This document shows, piece by piece, positions 16,722-24,491 of a stretch of DNA of 36,272 bases. Position 1 is the stretch's first letter. Every line of letters starts with the position of its first letter. The notes under the pieces are model-generated. The model did not search any database. It was not told where the DNA came from and was given only the letters and a program-made list of their open reading frames with translations. A program made the translations under genes and the position numbers. Origin of the DNA: Peptostreptococcaceae bacterium (lineage in GTDB: Bacteria; Bacillota; Clostridia; Peptostreptococcales; Filifactoraceae); contig JAUNKR010000019.1 of the NCBI GenBank assembly GCA_030532705.1, positions 5,137-41,408 of the forward strand. Direction: 5' to 3'.

Positions 16722-17543
16722 ATGAATAAGTTGATCATTACGGCAGCAATTTGTGGAGCAGAAGTAACCAAGGAGCAAAATCCTGCAGTACCTTATACGA
16801 TCGAAGAGATCGTTCGTGAGGCAAAGTCGGCAGCGGATGCGGGAGCAGCTGTGATCCATCTTCATGTTAGAGAGGATGATGGAACACCGACACAGAGCAA
16901 GGATCGATACGAAGAAGCGATCAAAGCGATCCGCGAGGTGTTGCCGGATATCATCATTTTGCCAAGTACGGGTGGGGCAACTTGGATGACTGCAAAAGAA
17001 AGATTGCAGCCGGTATTTTTGAAACCGGAGATCGCAACATTGGATTGCGGAACATGTAACTTTGGAGGAGATGAAGTATTTACAAATACCGTAACGATGA
17101 TCCAAGAATTTGCGGAGACCATGAAAGAATACGGTGTAAAGCCCGAGTGTGAAGTATTTGAAAAAGGAATGATCGATACAGCGATCCTGATGGCAAAAAA
17201 AGGATTGATCGATCATCCGATGCATTTCAATTTTGTGCTTGGCGTACCGGGAGCAATGACTGCGACTCCAAGAGATCTGACATTTATGGTCGATTCGATC
17301 CCGCCGGGATCCACTTGGGTAGCAACAGGGATCGGACGTCATGAATTTACATTGGCGATGACTGCGATCGCAATGGGCGGAAATGTTCGTGTAGGTTTTG
17401 AGGATAATCTATATCTTGAAAAAGGAGTTCTTGCTAAAAGTAACGGAGAGCTGGTTGCTAAAGTTGTTGAAATGGCAAAATTGGTTGGTCGTGAGATCGC
17501 AACACCGGATGAAGCGCGCGAGATGATGGGATTGAAAAAATAA
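16722..17543 (+). CDS. kce: 3-keto-5-aminohexanoate cleavage enzyme (BKACE family)
   Basis: The product is 273 residues, the family length. Active-site features are Glu14 in CGAEVT, the zinc ligands His46 and His48 in VIHLHVR, the substrate region LPSTGGAT near residue 85, and GFEDNLYLEKG near 228. Kce condenses a beta-keto acid with acetyl-CoA. In lysine fermentation it converts 3-keto-5-aminohexanoate to acetoacetate and 3-aminobutyryl-CoA. No other lysine-fermentation gene is in the window, and BKACE enzymes accept various beta-keto acids, so the substrate is provisional. GGAAAGGA lies 9 nt before the ATG, a strong promoter is at 16613, and the gene is monocistronic with its own terminator. 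It is the divergent neighbour of the B12 RNA; lysine fermentation itself uses a B12-dependent aminomutase. Confidence 0.85.
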   Translation: MNKLIITAAICGAEVTKEQNPAVPYTIEEIVREAKSAADAGAAVIHLHVREDDGTPTQSKDRYEEAIKAIREVLPDIIILPSTGGATWMTAKERLQPVFLKPEIATLDCGTCNFGGDEVFTNTVTMIQEFAETMKEYGVKPECEVFEKGMIDTAILMAKKGLIDHPMHFNFVLGVPGAMTATPRDLTFMVDSIPPGSTWVATGIGRHEFTLAMTAIAMGGNVRVGFEDNLYLEKGVLAKSNGELVAKVVEMAKLVGREIATPDEAREMMGLKK

Positions 17544-17551
17544 TTTTTTTT

Positions 17552-17577
17552 GGGAGCATAGCTCCCTTTTTATTTTT
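17552..17577 (+). terminator. Terminator after kce
   Basis: GGGAGC/GCTCCC stem with ATA loop (17552-17557 with 17561-17566), followed by TTTTTATTTTT. Confidence 0.88.
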
Positions 17578-17580
17578 CGA

Positions 17581-17608
17581 TGGAAAAGAATGTAAAAAAT
17601 GATATAAT
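17581..17608 (+). promoter_or_regulatory. Promoter of cobT
   Basis: TATAAT (17603-17608) is preceded by TGA (extended -10); TGGAAA at 17581-17586 gives a moderate -35 at 16 bp. The leader is about 120 nt; no known riboswitch is visible in it. Confidence 0.55.
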
Positions 17609-17737
17609 GAAGTATCCAAGGATCAGAGGATCTTTGGGATCGTGCTATCGTTTTTAGATCCGGATGAATGGCTTTCAGGAGATCAAAGAGCGTTCTCGGA
17701 TCCGAAATAAAGTATAAAAATCATTAAGGAGTAAAAT

Positions 17738-18853
17738 ATGTATTTATCCGAAAGGTTGAAAAAGGATCGATCCTTTGCAAAAGAAAACGAGGACTTGCTC
17801 GATCGAACGGTCTCTAATATCGAACCCGGAAGCGAAGAATATCGACAGATCGCCCGGAAACGCCAAAACTCATTGGTGAAGCCGCCCGGCTCACTGGGAA
17901 AACTGGAAGAGATCAGTATCAAGCTGGCGAGTATCTATCGGCAGGAATTTTATACGACACATCCGAAAGTGGTTTTGGCATTTGGAGCGGATCACGGCAT
18001 TTATGAGGAGGGCATCAGCACTCAGCCTCAGGAAGTGACGGCGCTTGCGTTTGCGAATTATGCCCGAGGGATCTGCTCGATCGGTGTGTTGTCGGTTTTT
18101 GCGGGAAGCAAGGTCATCCCGGTGGATGTGGGGATCAATACGGATCAAGCGATCGAAGGAGTGCGAAACGAAAAGATCCGAAAGGGGACTGACAATTTTA
18201 CCAAAAAAGCGGCGATGAGCAGGGAAGAAGCGATCCTTTCGGTCGCGATCGGGATCCGGATCGCCAATGAGTATATAGCGCAGGGGAATCGAGTGATCGG
18301 TCTCGGCGAGATGGGGATCTGCAATACTTCGCCGAGTTCGGCGATCGTTTCGTTGTTGACGGATCATCCGGTCGAAAAAGTCACGGGTCTCGGAGCGGGA
18401 ACGACTGCTGACGGACTGTCTCTTAAAGTGGATGCGATCAAGAGAGGGATCGAGAAAAACCAGCCGAACAAAGAGGATGCGCTGGATATTTTGGCGAAGG
18501 TCGGCGGTTTTGAGATCGGTGCATTGATGGGTGTGATCCTTGCCTGCGGAGCGGCAAAAATACCGGTCGTACTGGATGGTTTTATATCCTATGCGGCGGC
18601 ATTGCTGGCGCAGAAGCTTTGTCCAAATACTGTGGACTATATGCTTGCTTCGCACCGATCGGCAGAGCCGGCATCGGCGATCGCGCTTCAAAAGCTGGGA
18701 CTGGAAGCTTCGCTTGATATGGATATGAGGCTGGGAGAAGGCTCCGGAGCGGCGATATTCTTCGGGATCATCGACGCGGCAAATGAAGTCTATACGAAGG
18801 TGGCGACTTTTGATAATTCCGGCGTACCGATCGAGGGCTGTGAAGTGAAATAG
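17738..18853 (+). CDS. cobT: Nicotinate-nucleotide--dimethylbenzimidazole phosphoribosyltransferase CobT
   Basis: The product is 371 residues; AAGGAG lies 6 nt before the ATG. CobT makes alpha-ribazole phosphate, activating the lower ligand of cobalamin from nicotinate mononucleotide and a benzimidazole or related base. Visible motifs are SLVKPPGSLGKLE near residue 50, FGADHGIYEEGIS near 85, GLGEMGICNTSPSSA near 190, TGLGAGTTADG near 220, and RLGEGSGAA, which holds the catalytic Glu (about 334). About 35 extra residues precede the standard start. No other cob or cbi genes are adjacent, which suggests salvage or lower-ligand exchange. The antisense strand is open for 329 codons, a composition shadow. 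Its SD AAGGAGTA is complementary to the terminal loop of the nearby B12 RNA. Confidence 0.93.
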   Translation: MYLSERLKKDRSFAKENEDLLDRTVSNIEPGSEEYRQIARKRQNSLVKPPGSLGKLEEISIKLASIYRQEFYTTHPKVVLAFGADHGIYEEGISTQPQEVTALAFANYARGICSIGVLSVFAGSKVIPVDVGINTDQAIEGVRNEKIRKGTDNFTKKAAMSREEAILSVAIGIRIANEYIAQGNRVIGLGEMGICNTSPSSAIVSLLTDHPVEKVTGLGAGTTADGLSLKVDAIKRGIEKNQPNKEDALDILAKVGGFEIGALMGVILACGAAKIPVVLDGFISYAAALLAQKLCPNTVDYMLASHRSAEPASAIALQKLGLEASLDMDMRLGEGSGAAIFFGIIDAANEVYTKVATFDNSGVPIEGCEVK

Positions 18854-18863
18854 CGAAAGGATC

Positions 18864-18890
18864 TTCTCCATGAAATACATTGGAGAATTT
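18864..18890 (+). terminator. Weak terminator-like hairpin after cobT
   Basis: TTCTCCA/TGGAGAA stem (18864-18870 with 18881-18887) followed by only TTT; termination may be partial. Confidence 0.4.
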
Positions 18891-18900
18891 GTGAAAAATA

Positions 18901-18909
18901 TGGTAAAAT
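18901..18909 (+). promoter_or_regulatory. Extended -10 promoter of the phosphohexomutase gene
   Basis: TGG then TAAAAT (18904-18909), with a weak TTGGAG 18 bp upstream. The leader contains a 10-bp hairpin (AAAGGTCGAG/CTCGGTCTTT) without a U run. Confidence 0.4.
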
Positions 18910-19013
18910 AGGAGTCAGTGAAAAAGGTCGAGGAAGATCTCGGTCTTTAGATCCTGAGAAAGAATGGCTGGGTCTGTTTGAATGCAGATCATTGGATTGA
19001 GAGGGAGTAGAGA

Positions 19014-20756
19014 ATGAATTATAAAGAAAGATATGAATTATGGATGAACTCTTCGGTGATCGGTAAGAAGGTGAAAGAGGAGCTGGAGGCGATCGCGGAG
19101 GATCCAAAGGAGCTGGAGGAGCGTTTTTACAAGGAATTGGAATTCGGAACAGCCGGGCTTCGAGGGAAGCTTGGAGCAGGAGCTAATCGAATGAATGAAT
19201 ATGTCATCGCTCGAGCGACCGATGCTTTTGCGAAGGTGATCCTGTCCGAAGGGGATGGGTTTTCTGCACGCGGAGTGGTGATCGCACATGATCCCAGATT
19301 ATTCAGTAAGGATTTTGCGCTGACTGCTGCGCTCGTGTTTGCGTCCAATGGGATCAAGACCTATTTGTTTGAGGATCTGCGTCCTACGCCGGAGCTGAGC
19401 TTTGCGGTTCGTCATCTGAACTGTGCGGCGGGGATCAATATCACGGCAAGTCACAATCCGAAAGATTATAACGGTTATAAAGTGTATTGGCAGGAAGGAT
19501 CGCAGATCAAGGATGATATTGCGGATCGGATCCTGGAGCAGATCGACCGACTGGATCGATTTGAAAAAGTGGAGTATCTTTGTCGCAAGGAGATCTACAC
19601 AAAAGATTGGGCGATCAAAAACGGTTTGCTCCAATATATCGGGAAAGACGTGGATGATGCCTATATCGAAGCCGTGAAGGCATTGTCGCTCAATGATGAA
19701 AAAGTGGATAAGAGCATCCGGATCGTGTACACGCCGCTCAACGGAGCAGGAAATATTCCGGTGCGCCGTGTGTTGAGTGAGAAGGGCTATGAAAATGTAT
19801 TTGTGGTGAAGGAGCAGGAGATGCCGGACGGGACTTTTCCGACGATCGAATATCCGAACCCGGAAGATACACGTGCATTTGAATATTCTTTGCGCCTTGC
19901 AAAAGAGGTTGACGGAGAGCTTTTGATCGCGACCGATCCGGACTGTGATCGAATTGCCATCATTGCATTGCATAATGGGGAGTATGTTGAGATCAACGGA
20001 AATCAAGCAGGTTATATCTTGGTGCATTATATTCTTTCTCAGATGGCTGAAAAAGATCAGATATGGGAAGATGCATTGATCGTAAAATCAATCGTGACTG
20101 CAGATCTGGGGGCAAAGATTGCTCACAAATATGGCGTTCCGACAAAGGAAGTGCTCACGGGCTTCAAAAATATCTGTGGTGTACAAAATGAGTTGGACAA
20201 GACTGGCAAAGGAAAAATGATCATGGGCTGGGAAGAGTCGATCGGTTATGCGGTCGGAACTTTTGTTCGAGACAAGGATGGCGTATCGGCAAGTATGCTT
20301 TTTGCGGAAATCGCAGGCTATTACAAGAAAAAAGGAATGACCCTGATCGATCTGTTGGAAGAGCTGTTCCAAGAGTTCGGGTATCATTTGGATGATACGA
20401 TATCGATCGTGCTGGAAGGGATGGCTGGCCAAGCACGTATCGGAAGGATGATGACGGAATATCGTAAGATGTATCCGCTTCAGATTGGCGAGATGAAACT
20501 TCAAAAATATATCGACTACAAAGAGAGCAAGGCGATCGATCTGACCGGCAAGGAAGTCACAGCAGTCGATGTAGAAAAACAAAATGCGATCAAGTTCATC
20601 ATGGACGATACAAGTTGGTATGCTTTGAGACCTTCGGGGACGGAGCCGAAGATCAAGATTTATATGAATACGGTCGGAAAAACAAGAGAAGAGGCGATGC
20701 ACAAGCTCCGTCAAATGAAGGAGAAGGTTCTCGGAATGCTCGAAGAGATCGAATAA
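19014..20756 (+). CDS. pgcA: Phosphoglucomutase/phosphomannomutase
   Basis: The product is 580 residues, matching the long Gram-positive alpha-phosphoglucomutase (PgcA) type. The phosphoserine loop TASHNPKDYNGYK holds the catalytic Ser near 146, the magnesium site DPDCDR starts near 308, the sugar-binding GWEESIGY lies near 405, and the phosphate-binding RPSGTEPKIKIY sits near the C-terminus. It interconverts glucose-1-phosphate and glucose-6-phosphate, feeding UDP-glucose and wall glycan synthesis; mannose activity is possible. GGGAG lies about 8 nt before the ATG. The gene is monocistronic and ends in a clear terminator. Confidence 0.9.
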   Translation: MNYKERYELWMNSSVIGKKVKEELEAIAEDPKELEERFYKELEFGTAGLRGKLGAGANRMNEYVIARATDAFAKVILSEGDGFSARGVVIAHDPRLFSKDFALTAALVFASNGIKTYLFEDLRPTPELSFAVRHLNCAAGINITASHNPKDYNGYKVYWQEGSQIKDDIADRILEQIDRLDRFEKVEYLCRKEIYTKDWAIKNGLLQYIGKDVDDAYIEAVKALSLNDEKVDKSIRIVYTPLNGAGNIPVRRVLSEKGYENVFVVKEQEMPDGTFPTIEYPNPEDTRAFEYSLRLAKEVDGELLIATDPDCDRIAIIALHNGEYVEINGNQAGYILVHYILSQMAEKDQIWEDALIVKSIVTADLGAKIAHKYGVPTKEVLTGFKNICGVQNELDKTGKGKMIMGWEESIGYAVGTFVRDKDGVSASMLFAEIAGYYKKKGMTLIDLLEELFQEFGYHLDDTISIVLEGMAGQARIGRMMTEYRKMYPLQIGEMKLQKYIDYKESKAIDLTGKEVTAVDVEKQNAIKFIMDDTSWYALRPSGTEPKIKIYMNTVGKTREEAMHKLRQMKEKVLGMLEEIE

Positions 20757-20771
20757 GATCGAAGAATTAGG

Positions 20772-20807
20772 AAGGATGTGAAGCAAAAAAAGCTCTGCAT
20801 CCTTTTT
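20772..20807 (+). terminator. Terminator after phosphohexomutase
   Basis: AAGGATG/CATCCTT stem (20772-20778 with 20798-20804), an inner AGC/GCT pair and TTTTT. Confidence 0.8.
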
Positions 20808-20819
20808 ATGTGCATAGTA

Positions 20820-20847
20820 TAAATATTTTCACATAGCGGTCCGATAT
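20820..20847 (+). promoter_or_regulatory. Sigma-D-like promoter upstream of srtB
   Basis: TAAA (20820-20823), 16 bp, TCCGATAT (20840-20847), against the sigma-D consensus TAAA-N15-GCCGATAT. It lies 225 bp before srtB. Confidence 0.4.
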
Positions 20848-21072
20848 AAGAGTATCTCACTAAACTCGTTTTATACAAAATTGCAAGGAACAGTGTATAC
20901 GACAGATCTGAGAAGGGCGAGTGAGATCGATTTTATAGTGGTTGCAGGGTTGGGTTTGGAGGATCATTCGCAGAAGTAAAAATAAAATGTGAGAGGATCT
21001 TTTATTTTGGGTATAATGCTTCTGTATGTCAATTCATTATAAAAAGCGAGGATCTACAAAGGAAAACAGACT
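20848..21072. other. srtB leader region
   Basis: No gene is visible. A perfect TATAAT at 21012-21017 may be a second, vegetative start for srtB, but no good -35 stands at 16-18 bp. Confidence 0.4.
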
Positions 21073-21903
21073 ATGAAAAATGTAATAAAGATAGCATCGT
21101 TGATGCTGGTGCTCTTAGGTGTATTTGGCGGGATCTACTATTTTGGAGGCAGAAACTTAAAGGATCTGGAACCGCCAAGAGAGGACTCGGTCGTGCAAGA
21201 ACAAGAGGAGTCGGAGGAGGAAAAAATTCCCGAAAATCCGATCAGTGAAACTCGGTTGAGTCGATTTGATGAGGATTTTGCCAAGAACGAAGATCTTGTG
21301 GGCTGGATCAATATCCCGAACACTCTGATCGATTATCCGGTCGTGCAGGCGGAGGATAATGATTTTTATCTGCATCGAGACTTTAATAAGGAATATCTTT
21401 TTGACGGGATCCCTTTCATGGACTTTAGAAATATTCTGAAGCCGGATCTCTATGACAATACGCTTGTCTATGGGCATAACATGGGGCTGAAAGGGAATAT
21501 GTTTACGGAGCTGATGCGTTATCAGAACATTGATTTTTACAAAAAAGCGCCGATCATAAATTTTGATACGCTGTATCAGGAAAATCAATGGAAGGTGATC
21601 GCGGTATTTGATACCAATACCGAAAAACAATTCGGCCCGGTATTTGAATACTATAATTTTGTGCATGCGGATTCCAAGGAAGAGTTTGATTGGTATATCG
21701 AAGAGATTAATCGCCGAAGTTTCTATTTCACCGATGTGGATGTGGAATATGGCGACAAGTTACTGACGTTGCAGACCTGCGTCAATGATAAGTATGAAAC
21801 AAAACTGGTGGTGGTTGCGAGGCGACTTCGACCGGGAGAAGATCCTGTCGTGAATATTGAGAATGCAAAACTCAATGAATCTCGTCTGATGCCGAGACAA
21901 TAG
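21073..21903 (+). CDS. srtB: Class B sortase
   Basis: The product is 276 residues: an N-terminal membrane anchor (about 5-25), a Glu-rich linker (about 35-55), then a sortase domain. The catalytic triad is visible as His in YGHNM (about 134), Cys in TLQTC (about 237) and Arg in VVARRLRP (about 251). The long helix-containing insert between His and Cys and the TLQTC form are class B traits. It would join proteins with a C-terminal sorting signal to peptidoglycan or to each other on the outer face of the membrane. The nearest possible substrate is the adhesin at 1-4733, whose sorting signal is outside the window. A terminator separates srtB from the filament operon, so linkage is by position only. 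Confidence 0.92.
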   Translation: MKNVIKIASLMLVLLGVFGGIYYFGGRNLKDLEPPREDSVVQEQEESEEEKIPENPISETRLSRFDEDFAKNEDLVGWINIPNTLIDYPVVQAEDNDFYLHRDFNKEYLFDGIPFMDFRNILKPDLYDNTLVYGHNMGLKGNMFTELMRYQNIDFYKKAPIINFDTLYQENQWKVIAVFDTNTEKQFGPVFEYYNFVHADSKEEFDWYIEEINRRSFYFTDVDVEYGDKLLTLQTCVNDKYETKLVVVARRLRPGEDPVVNIENAKLNESRLMPRQ

Positions 21904-21942
21904 AATACGCGCCGAAGATCGTGAAACGATTTGGCTGTAAGC

Positions 21943-21969
21943 AAGCTATCCGAAAGGGTAGCTTTTTTT
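21943..21969 (+). terminator. Terminator after srtB
   Basis: AAGCTATCC/GGGTAGCTT stem closed by a GAAA tetraloop (21943-21951 with 21956-21964), followed by a T run. Confidence 0.9.
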
Positions 21970-22025
21970 ATAAAAAAGAATTTGGGGATAGTTTTAACAG
22001 ATATATTATTTTACCGCGGAGATAT

Positions 22026-22044
22026 GCCGATATAGAACTGAGAA
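22026..22044 (+). promoter_or_regulatory. Sigma-D-type -10 and shared motif upstream of the filament operon
   Basis: A perfect GCCGATAT (22026-22033) runs into AG-A-ACTGAGAA. The CGATATAG plus ACTGAGAA pair also occurs before the chemotaxis receptor (11463-11480). No TAAA lies at 14-16 bp, so the -35 is weak. It is 24 bp before the operon's start codon. Confidence 0.5.
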
Positions 22045-22067
22045 TTTTAAGAGAGGAAGGGATTTCT

Positions 22068-23102
22068 ATGGATAAGAAACATTTGCTTGCAGGAGCAGCT
22101 TTATTGGTTGCAGGGATGCTTTTTGCTCCGCCGATGACAAATTCATTAGAGGTGATCAGCACCTCATCGCAGCAAGGAATCGAGGATGTTTCTCTTGCGA
22201 AGGAGGAACTGATTTTGGATCATCCGGTCTTTGATGAGTCGATCATTGATGATGATGGAGTTCCTTTGGCAAGCCCGGACTCCGGTGCTCAAGGGGTAGC
22301 TGGAGATAAGAAGGTCTCACCGAAAGGAGAGAAGAAGCATGAGAAGAACGGAAGCGTTATCGATACAACGGACATCGGCAATGGCTATGTCTATATAAAG
22401 AATGATTCGAGCAAAAAAAGATTAAAAGTGCAGATTATTAAAGGAAATTCGACCTATAATTATGATCTGAAAAATGGTGGAGTATATGAAATATTTCCGT
22501 TGCAGCTTGGTGATGGAAGTTACAAAATTCGAATTATGGAGAATACCTCCGGGAATAAATATATTCCTTTGTTTGAAAAGACTTTGGATGTGAAACTGAA
22601 TAATTCATTGAGTCCGTTCCTGAATCCAAATCAGTTCGTTATGTACAATAATAACTGGCGGATTGTTCAAAAGGCGAGTGAGTTGACGAAAGGAAAGGCA
22701 ACGGAGGTTGAGAAGATCGCTGCGATCTATGATTATATCATCAAAAATGTGCGTTATGACAAGGTCAAAGCGAGTACGGTACAGTCCGGATATCTTCCGA
22801 ATATCGATGAGACTTTGACATCGAAAAAAGGAATATGTTTTGACTATGCAGCATTGCTTGCCGGTATGCTTCGATCGCAGGGGATTCCGACAAGATTGAT
22901 CGTCGGAACGGTTTCGCCAAGCGATATCAATCATGCATGGAACGAAGTGTATCTAAAGGACAAGGGATGGGTGAGCGTGAAAATTCAGTTTGAGGGCTCC
23001 ACATGGAATCGTATGGATTCGACCTTTGCAAGCTCGGGGAATGAAGGTATCGAGAACTTTATTGGAAATGGATCCAACTACACAGGATTAAGACTTTACT
23101 AA
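22068..23102 (+). CDS. Secreted transglutaminase-like protein
   Basis: The product is 344 residues. The ATG at 22068 is chosen for GAGGAAGG 7 nt upstream; the frame extends further 5' but that part overlaps the srtB terminator. Residues 1-25 form a signal or anchor helix, about 26-105 an acidic then Gly/Lys-rich linker, about 105-190 a beta-rich region, and the C-terminal third a transglutaminase/protease-like core. That core has Cys in KKGICFDYAAL (about 256), His in INHAWNEVYL (about 288) and Asp in RMDSTFAS (about 316). The triad is complete, so it could cleave or cross-link proteins outside the cell. Its stop lies 11 nt before pilC, making it the first gene of the filament operon, a notable pairing. 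The target is unknown. Confidence 0.87.
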   Translation: MDKKHLLAGAALLVAGMLFAPPMTNSLEVISTSSQQGIEDVSLAKEELILDHPVFDESIIDDDGVPLASPDSGAQGVAGDKKVSPKGEKKHEKNGSVIDTTDIGNGYVYIKNDSSKKRLKVQIIKGNSTYNYDLKNGGVYEIFPLQLGDGSYKIRIMENTSGNKYIPLFEKTLDVKLNNSLSPFLNPNQFVMYNNNWRIVQKASELTKGKATEVEKIAAIYDYIIKNVRYDKVKASTVQSGYLPNIDETLTSKKGICFDYAALLAGMLRSQGIPTRLIVGTVSPSDINHAWNEVYLKDKGWVSVKIQFEGSTWNRMDSTFASSGNEGIENFIGNGSNYTGLRLY

Positions 23103-23113
23103 TTGGAGAGGAC

Positions 23114-24160
23114 ATGGAACAGAAAACGACATTATCTCAAGAAGAGTTGATCATGTTTTGCAAGGAAATGCATTTGATCTTGAGTTCATCGGTCAGTATC
23201 GTCGATGGCTTTGAGTCCGTGATCGAAGGAATAAAAAACAAGGATGTAAAAAAGGCGTTGGGTCTTTCGCTCAGCGCACTTGAGTGCAATCAGCAGTTGT
23301 CGGTTTCGCTGAAGGAGAGCGGGTTGTTTTCGCCTTATATGATCTCGATGATCGAGATCGGGGAGAAGACGGGAAAAACGGATCAGGTGATGAATTCGTT
23401 GGCAATGTATTATGAAAAGGATGATCGTCTGAAAAAACAGATTCGATCGAGCATGATGTATCCGTTGATCGTTGCCGGGATGGTGACTGTCATTATCGGC
23501 GTGATGATTACGAAAGTGCTTCCGATTTTTGCCGATGTATTTCAAAGTTTAGGTGGAAATATTCCCGGTTCGGTCGATTTTGTTACCAGAATCGGCCGAG
23601 GGATAGTGGCAATAGTCCTTGTAGCCTTTCTGGCGTTAATGGCGTTGGTGGGCACGATATTGATGCTTTATAAAACGGCGGAAGGGAGAGAAAAAGCACA
23701 AAAGGTTTTCTCACATCTTCCACATATCAGAGAGATCTACAGGAGATATCAGACAGCACATTTTGCAAACTCTCTCTCGCTCTTGGTCTCCTCAGGCTAT
23801 GATCTTCATGACAGTTTGGAGATGACGGGTAAGATCATCGATGATAAGGATTTTGAGAATAAGATCAAAAAAGCGATCGCTGATTTTGAATCTGGAGAAC
23901 CTTTGTACAAGGTGCTTGAAGAGATGGATATTTTTTCCGGGGTCCATGCTCGAATGATCCGTCTATCTATTCAGACGGGCCATTTGGACTCCGTATTAGG
24001 AGAACTTTCGGATAAATATACGGAGGATGTCGATCATTCGATCAGCTCATTGATTGGAGTGATCGAGCCGACCTTGGTAGGAGCGACTTCCTTTATTATT
24101 GGCGGAATTCTGCTTACGGTGATGCTTCCTTTGCTGGGGATCATGTCATCGATGGGGTAA
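23114..24160 (+). CDS. pilC: PilC/GspF-type filament platform protein
   Basis: The product is 348 residues with two type II secretion F domains. Each has the family pattern of a cytoplasmic helical bundle, G-E-x-T/S-G (IEIGEKTGKTD near 77 and LSIQTGHLDSVL near 297) and membrane segments (about 115-140, 160-190 and 320-345). PilC-like proteins form the inner-membrane platform on which the ATPase turns pilin assembly. GGAGAGG is immediately upstream. It is cotranscribed with the transglutaminase gene (11-nt gap) and the following pilin-like genes (4-nt gap). It is shorter than many PilC proteins (about 400) because the N-terminal extension is missing, as in Gram-positive ComGB. Confidence 0.9.
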   Translation: MEQKTTLSQEELIMFCKEMHLILSSSVSIVDGFESVIEGIKNKDVKKALGLSLSALECNQQLSVSLKESGLFSPYMISMIEIGEKTGKTDQVMNSLAMYYEKDDRLKKQIRSSMMYPLIVAGMVTVIIGVMITKVLPIFADVFQSLGGNIPGSVDFVTRIGRGIVAIVLVAFLALMALVGTILMLYKTAEGREKAQKVFSHLPHIREIYRRYQTAHFANSLSLLVSSGYDLHDSLEMTGKIIDDKDFENKIKKAIADFESGEPLYKVLEEMDIFSGVHARMIRLSIQTGHLDSVLGELSDKYTEDVDHSISSLIGVIEPTLVGATSFIIGGILLTVMLPLLGIMSSMG

Positions 24161-24164
24161 GGCG

Positions 24165-24491
24165 ATGGAAAAGAATACAAATTCAATGTCCTTGTTGAGT
24201 TTTTTGATGATCGTCGTCGCCTTGGTGTATGGGCTGAGTTTTTTGTCTCAGAGATCTACGATCGATAATGCGATCGCTCTGGAGAAAAATATCAAAAAAG
24301 CGGCAGCGGCGTGCTATGCTGTAGAGGGCGCTTACCCACAGTCGATCGACTATCTGACGACGCATTATGGATTGATCTTGGATGAAAAAAAATATGTAGT
24401 GCATTATGAAGGGGTCGGGGGAAATCTAATGCCTTCGATCGCTGTAGTACCCAAAGGAACCTATTATTTTGAGAATGAATGGAGCAAATGA
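24165..24491 (+). CDS. Pilin-like small membrane protein with degenerate leader
   Basis: The product is 108 residues: a short polar start, one hydrophobic helix (SLLSFLMIVVALVYGLSFL, about 8-27), then a soluble domain with a Cys and AVEGAYPQSIDYL, a pattern seen in small pseudopilins. The helix resembles a class III prepilin helix, but the residue before it is Ser rather than Gly and the +5 Glu is Ser. It starts 4 nt after the pilC stop with little ribosome site, so coupling is likely. Not recognised as a named family. Confidence 0.65.
   Translation: MEKNTNSMSLLSFLMIVVALVYGLSFLSQRSTIDNAIALEKNIKKAAAACYAVEGAYPQSIDYLTTHYGLILDEKKYVVHYEGVGGNLMPSIAVVPKGTYYFENEWSK

Noticed and set aside
16647-17342. 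Minus-strand open frame (231 codons) opposite kce
   Set aside because: Cys/His/Arg-rich shadow translation, no ribosome site, and it would cross the divergent promoter region of a clear gene.
17891-18880. Long minus-strand open frame (329 codons) opposite cobT
   Set aside because: Arg/His/Ile-rich translation without family features or ribosome site; it is an antisense shadow of a strongly supported gene.
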